Positions 1 to 5,374 of a DNA stretch of 13,577 bases are shown piece by piece (the first letter of the stretch is position 1; each line of letters opens with the position of its first letter). The position numbers and the translations under genes were made by a program. This DNA is from Pseudonocardia sp. (GTDB lineage: Bacteria > Actinomycetota > Actinomycetes > Mycobacteriales > Pseudonocardiaceae): positions 1 to 13,577 of the forward strand of contig JAKDLE010000018.1 of the NCBI GenBank assembly GCA_030453005.1, read 5' to 3'. The notes beneath the pieces were generated by a model that saw only the letters and a program-made list of their open reading frames with translations, was not told where the DNA came from and made no database searches.

Positions 1-716
1 ACGGCCGCTGGGCCAACGCCCGCGGCCTGCCGCGGATCGAGGGCCACCGGCGCGGCGAGGCGTCGCTGATGGACGTCGCGCGCGGCTGCATCGACATCGG
101 CGTGCGCTGGCTCTCGGCCTACGCCTTCTCCACCGAGAACTGGAAGCGCAGCCCGGACGAGGTGCGCTTCCTCATGGGCTTCAACCGCGACGTGATCCGC
201 CGCCGCGTCGACGAGATGCACGAGATGGGCGTGCGCGTGCGCTGGGCCGGGCGGCGGCCGCGGCTGTGGCGCAGCGTGATCCGGGAGCTGGAGGTCGCGG
301 AGGAGAAGACCCGCGACAACGACGTGCTGACGCTGACCATGTGCGTCAACTACGGCGGCCGCGCCGAGATCACCGACTCGGTGCGCCAGATCGCCCAGCT
401 CGTGGCGGACGGGCGGCTCAAGCCCGGCCGGATCGACGAGCGCACCATCGCCCGCTACCTCGACGAGCCCGACATGCCCGACGTCGACCTGTTCGTGCGG
501 TCGTCGGGGGAGCAGCGCACGTCGAACTTCCTGCTGTGGCAGTCGGCGTACGCGGAGATGGTCTTCCTCGACACCCTGTTCCCCGATTTCGACCGCCGCC
601 ACCTGTGGCAGGCCGTCGAGATCTACGCGCGCCGCGACCGCCGGTTCGGCGGGGCTTCCGAGGCTCGCTCGTCGGGGCCGAGAATCGATACAGACACCCC
701 GGAGAATGCCTCGTGA
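1..716 (+). CDS. uppS: Polyprenyl diphosphate synthase (cis-prenyltransferase), 5' end missing
   Basis: Condenses isopentenyl diphosphate units in cis onto an allylic primer to make the C50/C55 polyprenyl diphosphate carrier for peptidoglycan and arabinogalactan building blocks; acts at the cytoplasmic face of the membrane. The frame is open from base 3 and reads [19 protein letters not shown], which in this family directly follows the catalytic Asp motif (MDGNGRW), so only the N-terminus and that Asp are lost. Visible family blocks are [32 protein letters not shown], the diphosphate-binding [15 protein letters not shown] (Ser where Thr is usual) and [13 protein letters not shown]. It resembles the long-chain synthase Rv2361c more than the short farnesyl type, and the neighbouring zinc regulators support that. 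The stop overlaps the next start by 4 bp (GTGA). The internal ATG at 69 is not the real start. Confidence 0.95.
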   Translation, partial: GRWANARGLPRIEGHRRGEASLMDVARGCIDIGVRWLSAYAFSTENWKRSPDEVRFLMGFNRDVIRRRVDEMHEMGVRVRWAGRRPRLWRSVIRELEVAEEKTRDNDVLTLTMCVNYGGRAEITDSVRQIAQLVADGRLKPGRIDERTIARYLDEPDMPDVDLFVRSSGEQRTSNFLLWQSAYAEMVFLDTLFPDFDRRHLWQAVEIYARRDRRFGGASEARSSGPRIDTDTPENAS

Positions 717-1108
717 GCGAGCTGGACCCCATGATCGCGGTGGCGCGCAAGGCGCTGGAGAACTACCACGACGTCACCGTCGATCGCGATGGCGCGCTCA
801 CGTTCGCCCACGGCGGGGTGGTGTGCGCGGTGCAGGGCATCGAGCTGGAGGAGGGCCTGCCGGTCCTCAACATCACCTGTGTGGTGGCGTGGGACCTCCC
901 CTTCGAGCGCGACATCCCGACCGTCGTGGCGATGGGTGCGGGGGAGGGGCTGTTCGGCACCCCGCGGGTGATCCGCGGCGAGCACGGCTGGGACGTCACC
1001 CTGCGCTACGCGTTCCCCGCCTCCGGGCTCGACGAGAAGGCCATGGGCACGCTGCTCATGCTCGTCGTGAGCAGCGCGTCGAGCCTGCGGGCGGAGCTGG
1101 TTGGTTAG
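713..1108 (+). CDS. YbjN-like small conserved protein downstream of uppS
   Basis: 131 aa of unknown function. The start is GTG at 713, inside the uppS stop (GTGA overlap), with a GGAG ribosome site at 701-704, 8 nt upstream. The open frame continues further upstream only as a shadow inside uppS. The protein begins with an amphipathic helix ([13 protein letters not shown]). A two-layer pattern follows: short beta strands ([32 protein letters not shown]), a Gly-rich turn, and a C-terminal helix ([21 protein letters not shown]). This looks like the YbjN / type III chaperone-like fold, with no catalytic motif and no signal peptide. Its place, same strand directly after uppS, matches Rv2360c in M. 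tuberculosis (from memory). Translational coupling implies co-expression with uppS. The family assignment is tentative; the gene itself is well supported. Confidence 0.8.
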   Translation: MSELDPMIAVARKALENYHDVTVDRDGALTFAHGGVVCAVQGIELEEGLPVLNITCVVAWDLPFERDIPTVVAMGAGEGLFGTPRVIRGEHGWDVTLRYAFPASGLDEKAMGTLLMLVVSSASSLRAELVG

Positions 1109-1758
1109 ACCTCGGCGAGATGCACCAGCGGCAGTGAGCTGAGCTGCAGCGTGCTCATCTCGCGCGCCACGCCGAGCACCTTGTTCTGCGCCTCCTGCAT
1201 GCGGGCGTCGACGAGCCCGGACAGTGAGTAGGCGACCCGGCCGAGCAGCCGCACCGTCGTGTCGTCGACGATCGGGCGCGGCGCCGAGACCACCGCGACG
1301 CCCATCAGCGAGCCGTCGTTGGCCTGCGCCGCGCCGATCGTGAACGCCTCACGCGGGTTGACGTGGCGTGAGGCGTAGTGGTCGCGCAGTTTCTTGGCCA
1401 TCGCGTGGAAGTCGCCGATGTCGTCGGGCAGCTCGAGCTTCGTGAGGTCCTCGTCGGTCAGCACGCCGATGCGGCCGGAGAAGCACCGCACGTAGCCGAT
1501 CAGCGCGCCCGTCCACAGGGCCTCGACCAGCGCGTCGTCGGTGTCGACGCGCACCGGGCCCGCGTCGGGGCCGCCCAGTGCGGTGACCAGGTGCTCGCAG
1601 CAGCGCAGCACGTACTGCAGGTCCTCGAACACCGAGGCGAGCACGGCGAGCTCGTCGGACTCCGGCGCGGCGAGCTTGCGTACCGCGTTGGGGGCGGCGG
1701 CCTCCGGGTCCGACCCGTTCGTGCCGGCCTCGTCGCCGTTGGTTCCGGGCTCACCCAT
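1105..1758 (-). CDS. Conserved actinobacterial protein of unknown function, possibly HEPN-like
   Basis: 217 aa. I chose the ATG at 1758 because a GAGGGAG-type ribosome site lies 9 nt upstream; a GTG at 1785 would add nine residues. After a low-complexity Gly/Glu/Pro N-terminus (about 1-35) comes a mostly helical region. It holds a helix rich in Leu/Val (ELAVLASVFEDLQYVLRCC), a second helix (ALVEALWTGALIGYVRCFSGR), and then the segment AMAKKLRDHYASRHVNP. Arg-x6-His in that segment fits the R-x4-6-H signature of HEPN folds, and the preceding ALIGYVRCF helix also suits such proteins. A beta-rich segment (FTIGAAQANDGSLMGVAVVSAP) and a C-terminal helix follow. No signal peptide or membrane segment. 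It lies downstream of zur on the same strand and its stop overlaps the convergent stop of the YbjN-like gene by 4 bp. HEPN membership is inference only. Confidence 0.75.
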   Translation of the reverse strand: MGEPGTNGDEAGTNGSDPEAAAPNAVRKLAAPESDELAVLASVFEDLQYVLRCCEHLVTALGGPDAGPVRVDTDDALVEALWTGALIGYVRCFSGRIGVLTDEDLTKLELPDDIGDFHAMAKKLRDHYASRHVNPREAFTIGAAQANDGSLMGVAVVSAPRPIVDDTTVRLLGRVAYSLSGLVDARMQEAQNKVLGVAREMSTLQLSSLPLVHLAEV

Positions 1759-1798
1759 TACCGATAACTCCCTCGCCTCGAACACATGCCGGAGCCGG

Positions 1799-1804
1799 AC
1801 GTTA
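1799..1804 (-). promoter_or_regulatory. Candidate -10 box for the unknown-protein gene
   Basis: On the - strand the sequence reads TAACGT (fits TANNNT). It would give a transcript start near 1792 and a leader of about 34 nt to the ATG at 1758. No convincing -35 was seen. Weak, based on position and consensus only. Confidence 0.3.
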
Positions 1805-1835
1805 ACCCGGGCGCACCGATCCTGGTGACTCGGTT

Positions 1836-1851
1836 TGAGACGGAGGTCTCA
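1836..1851. repeat. 16-bp perfect palindrome between zur and the unknown gene
   Basis: TGAGAC-ggag-GTCTCA, a 6-bp perfect dyad with a 4-nt centre, lies 7 bp beyond the zur stop. A second, mutually exclusive pairing exists (GGAGG at 1842-1846 with CCTCC at 1853-1857). It could be a terminator-like hairpin for smtB-zur transcripts or an operator upstream of the next gene. There is no T-tract. Confidence 0.45.
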
Positions 1852-1857
1852 GCCTCC

Positions 1858-2286
1858 TCAGCGCGTCACGCCGCACTCCCGGCACAGCCCGAAGATCTCC
1901 GCCGTGTGGCTGAGCTCGGAGAAACCGTGCTGCTGCGCCACCTTGTTCGCCCAGGTCTCCACGGCCGGACCCTCGATCTCCACGGTGGCGCCGCAGCGGC
2001 GGCACACCAGGTGGTGGTGGTGGTGGGCGGACGCGCAGCGCCGGTAGACGGCCTCGCCGGACGCGGTGCGCAGCACGTCGACCTCGCCACCGTCGGCCAG
2101 GGCCTGCAGGGTGCGGTACACGGTGGTGAGACCGATGCCCTCACCGGTGCGGCGCAGCTCCTCGTGGATCTCCTGCGCGGAGCGGAAGTCGTCGAGCCGG
2201 TCGAGCAGGGCGGACACCGCGGCCCGCTGCCGGGTGGACCGCAGCACCCGGGTGGCGGGGGCCTGCTGCGTCGACTCCGGGGTCAT
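1858..2286 (-). CDS. zur: Zinc uptake regulator Zur (FurB), Fur family
   Basis: 142 aa cytoplasmic repressor that, when loaded with zinc, shuts off zinc uptake and zinc-free ribosomal protein genes. The winged helix occupies about residues 14-80, with recognition helix GLTTVYRTLQ (52-61) and start RSTRQRAAV as in M. tuberculosis FurB. All metal sites expected from that protein are visible: structural Cys95, Cys98, Cys135, Cys138; regulatory Asp70, Cys84, His90, His92; third site His89, His91, Glu110, His127. A run of five His (88-92) lies between them. This pattern, and pairing with an SmtB-type gene, separates Zur from iron-sensing Fur or peroxide-sensing PerR. The ATG at 2286 overlaps the smtB stop by 4 bp (ATGA), so the two are translationally coupled. 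No AT-rich Zur box was seen in this window. Confidence 0.95.
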   Translation of the reverse strand: MTPESTQQAPATRVLRSTRQRAAVSALLDRLDDFRSAQEIHEELRRTGEGIGLTTVYRTLQALADGGEVDVLRTASGEAVYRRCASAHHHHHLVCRRCGATVEIEGPAVETWANKVAQQHGFSELSHTAEIFGLCRECGVTR

Positions 2287-2693
2287 CGGCCCTCCTCGGC
2301 GTGCGCCACGGCGTCGACGACGATGTGCGCGAGGTGGTCGTCCACCAGGGAGTACACGACCTCGCGGCCGTGGCGGTCGCCGTGCACCACGCCCGCGGCC
2401 TTGAGCACCCGCAGGTGCTGGCTGATCAGCGGCTGGGTGACGCCCAGCGCGTCGACGAGGTCGTGCACGCAGCGCGCTGACTCCAGCAACTGCAGCACGA
2501 TCGCGATGCGCACCGGCGCGGCGAGCGCGCGTAGCAGGTCACCGGCGGCGGCGAGGGTGCGCGGCGTGCGGACCGGCGCCGGCGCGGCGCAGGTGTGCGT
2601 CCCGGTGCGCTGCCCGCCTGAGTCGTGGGGATCTGGGTCCTGGGGATCCCCGCCGAGCCCGGCGGGGGCCCCCGAACCAGCCCCGATCGACAT
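2283..2693 (-). CDS. smtB: ArsR/SmtB-family zinc-sensing repressor
   Basis: 136 aa winged-helix repressor released from DNA by zinc. In mycobacteria the equivalent protein (Rv2358) controls its own operon with zur. The core runs from about residue 48 (AAGDLLRALAAPVRIAIVLQLL) through the recognition helix region (TQPLISQHLRVLKAAGVV). The alpha-5 zinc site is complete: Asp118-x-His120 and His131-x2-Glu134, the same D-x-H-x10-H-x2-E spacing as cyanobacterial SmtB. A single Cys75 sits where arsenic sensors carry CxC. I chose ATG 2693 because GGATGGGGA stands 5 nt upstream and the length then matches mycobacterial SmtB. In-frame alternatives are ATG 2705 and GTG 2726. The N-terminal 45 residues are disordered, Gly/Pro-rich, with one Cys and two His. 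First gene of smtB-zur. Confidence 0.93.
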   Translation of the reverse strand: MSIGAGSGAPAGLGGDPQDPDPHDSGGQRTGTHTCAAPAPVRTPRTLAAAGDLLRALAAPVRIAIVLQLLESARCVHDLVDALGVTQPLISQHLRVLKAAGVVHGDRHGREVVYSLVDDHLAHIVVDAVAHAEEGR

Positions 2694-2778
2694 CGGTGTC
2701 CCCATCCTGAGAGGGGTGGCGGCCACACCCCCGGCAGCGTCGGTATCGCCGGCCGCGGCCCCATCGTAGGCGCGGGGC

Positions 2779-2784
2779 TAGATT
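2779..2784 (+). promoter_or_regulatory. -10 box of a probable leaderless promoter (ABM-like gene)
   Basis: TAGATT fits TANNNT and ends 8 nt before the GTG at 2793, so transcription would begin at or next to the start codon. The region 2694-2792 is shared with the divergent smtB gene; on the - strand TACGAT at 2763-2768 is a possible smtB -10 box. Confidence 0.5.
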
Positions 2785-2792
2785 GCGCAGCC

Positions 2793-3119
2793 GTGCTGCT
2801 CCTGTGCCGCTTCGCGGTCGACCCCGTCGACGCCCCCACGTTCCTCGCGCGGGGCCGCCGCGCCCTGGAACTGCTCACCGCGGCCGACGGCGCGCTCGAC
2901 GGCAGGCTCGGGCGCGCGGTGGACGACCCGGGGCGCTGGGTGCTGTCGGTGCGCTTCGCCTCCGTCGACGCCTACCGCCGCGCGCTGTCCCCGTTCCCGG
3001 TGCGCGAGCACGTCGTCCCACTGCTCTCCGAGGCGCTGACGGACGAGCCCGCCACCTACGAGACGCTCGTCGACGCGGCGGCGGGCGCGGCGACCGACCA
3101 CCCCAGCCTGCGGGCATGA
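2793..3119 (+). CDS. ABM-like (dimeric alpha/beta barrel) small protein
   Basis: 108 aa starting at GTG 2793, just after a -10-like TAGATT. The open frame reaches further upstream, but that stretch covers the divergent smtB start and is not protein-like. The opening strand LLLCRFAVDP, helix APTFLARGRRALELLTA, strand RWVLSVRFASVDAYRRALS and the closing PVREHVVPLLSEALTDEPATYETLV fit the antibiotic-biosynthesis-monooxygenase-like ferredoxin fold. Such proteins are often small cofactor-free oxygenases or simply structural folds, and no substrate can be assigned. The stop overlaps the start of the glycosylase gene (ATGA at 3116-3119), so the two are coupled. Function unknown; the fold call is moderate. 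Confidence 0.8.
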   Translation: MLLLCRFAVDPVDAPTFLARGRRALELLTAADGALDGRLGRAVDDPGRWVLSVRFASVDAYRRALSPFPVREHVVPLLSEALTDEPATYETLVDAAAGAATDHPSLRA

Positions 3120-3700
3120 CCGCCCCGCGGGAGCGCGGCGGGCCACGGGCCCGGCTGACCGAGGCCGACCTCAAGGCCGCCCGTGCGCTCACCATCTCCG
3201 ACGTCCTCCCCGGGCCCGACGATCCGCCGCTGCGGGTGCTGTTCTGCGGCATCAACCCCGGCCTGGTCTCGGCCGCGACGGGCCACCACTTCGCCCGGCC
3301 GGGCAACCGCTTCTGGCCGGTGCTGCACCGGTCCGGCTTCACCCCGCGGCAGCTCAAGCCCGCCGAGCAGGGGGAGCTGGCCACACTCGGGCTGGGCGTC
3401 ACCAACCTCGTGGCCCGCGCGAGCGCCCGGGCCGACGAGCTCACCGCCGCCGAGATCGTCGCGGGCGGGGAGCGGCTGCGCGCACTGGTCGGCCGGGTCC
3501 GGCCGGGGTGGCTCGCGATCGTCGGCATCACCGCCTACCGCACGGCGTTCGGGCTGCCGGGCGCCGTCGTCGGGGCACAGGAGCAGGTGTGGGGGGACAC
3601 CCGGATCTGGGCGCTGCCCAACCCGAGTGGGCTCAATGCGCACTGGTCGCGCGAGGCGATGGTGGCGGAGTACGCGCGGCTCCGCGCCGCCTGCTCATAG
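3116..3700 (+). CDS. mug: G/U(T) mismatch-specific uracil-DNA glycosylase, Mug family
   Basis: 194 aa. Removes uracil, or thymine and related adducts, mispaired with guanine, starting base excision repair. Family 2 uracil glycosylase motifs are complete: motif 1 GINPG at 45-49, whose Asn47 is the catalytic-water residue of this family rather than the Asp of Ung, and motif 2 NPSGLN at 169-174 for wedging into the helix. The blocks ATGHHFARPGNRFWPVL and LGVTNLVARASARADEL also match. An extra basic N-terminal segment of about 35 residues precedes the core. ATG 3116 overlaps the previous stop by 4 bp, and the same frame upstream is only a shadow of the ABM-like gene. In GC-rich genomes such enzymes counter cytosine deamination. 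Very likely functional. Confidence 0.94.
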   Translation: MTAPRERGGPRARLTEADLKAARALTISDVLPGPDDPPLRVLFCGINPGLVSAATGHHFARPGNRFWPVLHRSGFTPRQLKPAEQGELATLGLGVTNLVARASARADELTAAEIVAGGERLRALVGRVRPGWLAIVGITAYRTAFGLPGAVVGAQEQVWGDTRIWALPNPSGLNAHWSREAMVAEYARLRAACS

Positions 3701-3737
3701 GATCCGCAGCACGTGCTCGTACGGCGGGGGTGTCGAG

Positions 3738-4067
3738 ATGTGGTTCTGGCTGGCCGGGGCGATCCTCGCGGAGGTGACGGGCACGGTCGCGCTGCGGTTC
3801 TCCGAGGGCTTCACCCGCCTCGTGCCCTCGATCGTCGTCGCGTTCGGCTACGGGTTCGCCTTCTACGCGCTGAGCCAGGCGCTCACCCGGGGGATGGCCG
3901 TCGGCGTCGCGTACGGGGTCTGGGCCGCGGCGGGAGTGGCGCTCATCGCGCTGATCGGGGCGGCGTTCCTGGGGGAGAGCCTGACCTGGGTCCAGGTCGG
4001 CGGTATCGCACTGGTGATCGGCGGGGTACTGGCGCTACAGCTCGGCGGGGCCCCGCATACAGCCTGA
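3738..4067 (+). CDS. Small multidrug resistance (SMR/EmrE-type) efflux protein
   Basis: 109 aa with four membrane helices (about 2-20, 30-48, 56-76, 84-102), the exact architecture of SMR proton antiporters, which work as antiparallel dimers exporting cationic drugs, quaternary ammonium or guanidinium compounds. The membrane-embedded proton/drug carboxylate is Glu12 in AILAEVTGTVALR. Tyr59 and Trp62 in VAYGVWAAAG match the EmrE substrate residues. Closest remembered relative is mycobacterial Mmr (shared EGFTRL and VAY-W blocks). Start ATG 3738; the ribosome site is poor (a GGCGGGGG run at 3723-3730), so a leaderless or weak start is possible. It stands alone, 37 bp after mug, with no paired SMR partner. 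Whether it exports drugs or guanidinium cannot be decided from sequence. Confidence 0.93.
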   Translation: MWFWLAGAILAEVTGTVALRFSEGFTRLVPSIVVAFGYGFAFYALSQALTRGMAVGVAYGVWAAAGVALIALIGAAFLGESLTWVQVGGIALVIGGVLALQLGGAPHTA

Positions 4068-4090
4068 GCCGGGCTGCGGCAGCGTCAGGC
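4062..4090. terminator. Candidate bidirectional hairpin terminator between convergent genes
   Basis: GCCTGA (4062-4067) pairs with TCAGGC (4085-4090), and GCCG (4068-4071) pairs with CGGC (4077-4080). This gives a 10-bp, GC-rich stem with a 5-nt loop and a 4-nt bulge. It contains both stop codons of the facing SMR and polymerase-domain genes and fills the whole gap. There is no T-tract, which is common in actinobacteria. Structure read by eye, energy not computed. Confidence 0.45.
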
Positions 4091-5038
4091 GTCGAGGTCG
4101 GGGGGCTCCTCGGCGCCCTCGTGGGCGTCGCGGTCGGCCCCCTCCAGCAGCTCGTCGATCCCGAACACGGCGTCGTCGATGCCCGCGTGCAGGTCGCCGA
4201 GCTCGGCGAACCGGGCAGGCACGGTGGCGATGGTGAAGTCGCCGGGGCGGGCGTCGTCGATCTCGTCCCAGCGGACCGGGGTGGAGACCACCGCCTCGGG
4301 CACGCCGCGCACCGAGTAGGCGGCCGCGATGGTGTGGTCGCGGGCGTTCTGGTTGTAATCCACGAAGATCGACGCGGGGTCGCGGTCCTTGCGCCACCAC
4401 GTCAGGTCGACGAGGTCGCAGCGCCTGCCCACCTCGCGTGCGAAGGCGTGCGCGGCGCGCCGAACGTCGGCGAAGCCGTGCTCGGGTGGCACCCGCACGT
4501 AGACGTGCAGGCCCTTGCCGCCGGAGGTCTTGGGGAAGCCGGTGGCGCCCAGCTCGTCGAGCACCTCGTGGACGACGCCCGCGACGCGGCGCACGTCCGC
4601 GTAGGACGCGTCGGGCATCGGGTCGAGGTCGATGCGCCACTCGTCGGGCATTTCGACGCTCGTTCTCCGTGAGTTCCATGGGTGGAACTCCACGGTGGAC
4701 ATCTGGACGGCCCACACCACGTCGGCCGGGTGCTGGACGCACAGCTCGTCGGCGGTGCGGTCCCAGCGGGGGAAGTGGATGCGCACGGTCTCGACCCAGT
4801 CGGGCGCCCCGCGCGGCAGCCGCTTCTGGTGCACCTTCTCCCCGTCGACGCCGGTGGGGAAGCGGTGCAGCATGCAGGGACGGTCGCGTAGCGCGCGCAC
4901 GATGCCCTCGGACACGGCCAGGTAGTACCGGGCGAGGTCGAGCTTGGTCTCCCCGCGGGCGGGGAAGTAGACGCGGTCGGGGCTGCTCAGCGCGACGGTG
5001 CGGTCGCCGACTGCGAGCTCGATCGCCGGTCCGGCCAC
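4085..5038 (-). CDS. Standalone LigD-type polymerase domain (PolDom, AEP primase family)
   Basis: 317 aa, the size of a full polymerase domain with no ligase or phosphoesterase domain attached. PolDom enzymes fill gaps and add ribonucleotides at DNA ends during non-homologous end joining or gap repair. The catalytic metal ligands are visible as Asp137 and Asp139 (RIDLDP) and Asp227 (FVDYNQN), the same numbering I recall for the M. tuberculosis LigD domain. His119 (FHPWNSR) and the nucleotide-binding SGGKGLH (172-178) are also present. The C-terminal 35 residues are acidic and probably disordered. Start GTG 5038, with GAGG overlapping the DUF2631 stop 5 nt upstream, so the two genes form an operon with a 7-bp gap. 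No ku or ligase gene lies in the window. Eukaryote-type primase is excluded by the clear LigD-family blocks. Confidence 0.93.
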   Translation of the reverse strand: MAGPAIELAVGDRTVALSSPDRVYFPARGETKLDLARYYLAVSEGIVRALRDRPCMLHRFPTGVDGEKVHQKRLPRGAPDWVETVRIHFPRWDRTADELCVQHPADVVWAVQMSTVEFHPWNSRRTSVEMPDEWRIDLDPMPDASYADVRRVAGVVHEVLDELGATGFPKTSGGKGLHVYVRVPPEHGFADVRRAAHAFAREVGRRCDLVDLTWWRKDRDPASIFVDYNQNARDHTIAAAYSVRGVPEAVVSTPVRWDEIDDARPGDFTIATVPARFAELGDLHAGIDDAVFGIDELLEGADRDAHEGAEEPPDLDA

Positions 5039-5045
5039 GGCGGCC

Positions 5046-5306
5046 TCAGCGTCGCCAGGAGTTGCGCTTGTTCACCGAGTGCAGGACGAGGCCCCCGGCC
5101 ATGACGGCGGCGACGCCGATCAGCCACAGGTCCTCGGTACGGCCCTCGTGGTTGCCGATCAGCAACAACAGGATGATCGCGGTGGAGATCCACCCGGCGA
5201 TGACGGAGCCGCGCGGGAAGCCGCCGTGCCAGCCCCACTCGACCGACGGCTCCTCCTCGGGGTCGACGCCCGCCTGCTTGGCCGGCACTCGGGAGTTGCT
5301 CGCCAC
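5046..5306 (-). CDS. DUF2631 small membrane protein
   Basis: 86 aa. GTG 5306 is chosen because a perfect AGGAGG ribosome site (5312-5317) lies 5 nt upstream; an earlier in-frame start at 5351 would add 15 residues unlike the family. The N-terminus is a soluble conserved segment (SNSRVPAKQAGVDPEEEPSVEWGWHG), followed by two membrane helices (about 34-50 and 57-77) separated by a short loop (GNHEGRTED) and a basic tail HSVNKRNSWRR. This pattern is the actinobacterial DUF2631 family, whose function is unknown. The positive-inside rule puts the tail in the cytoplasm. It is the first gene of a two-gene operon with the polymerase domain and divergent from dxr; nothing indicates a shared function with either. 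Confidence 0.9.
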   Translation of the reverse strand: MASNSRVPAKQAGVDPEEEPSVEWGWHGGFPRGSVIAGWISTAIILLLLIGNHEGRTEDLWLIGVAAVMAGGLVLHSVNKRNSWRR

Positions 5307-5311
5307 GGGTT

Positions 5312-5317
5312 CCTCCT
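5312..5317 (-). promoter_or_regulatory. Strong ribosome binding site that fixes the DUF2631 start
   Basis: AGGAGG on the - strand, with a 5-nt spacer to GTG 5306. It is the best Shine-Dalgarno match in the window and argues against the longer reading frame. Confidence 0.8.
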
Positions 5318-5352
5318 GCTCTCGGATGCGGCCCACATGGTCGCACAACACC

Positions 5353-5372
5353 CCGACCGGGATGATGGTCGG
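5353..5372. repeat. Inverted repeat abutting the dxr start
   Basis: CCGACC (5353-5358) and GGTCGG (5367-5372) form a 6-bp perfect dyad with an 8-nt loop (GGGATGAT), which is also the only purine-rich stretch before dxr. A direct repeat ATGGTCG occurs at 5337-5343 and 5365-5371. It may be a leader hairpin or an operator. Confidence 0.35.
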
Positions 5373-5374
5373 TG

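Noticed and set aside
1986..2030. Possible short tandem repeat (GGTGGTGGTGGTGG) inside zur
   Set aside because: It is the codon run for the five metal-binding histidines of Zur, not a separate repeat.
2625..2792. Upstream extension of the ABM-like protein
   Set aside because: It would overlap the divergent smtB start, has Gly/Pro-rich filler, and the -10 box sits inside it.
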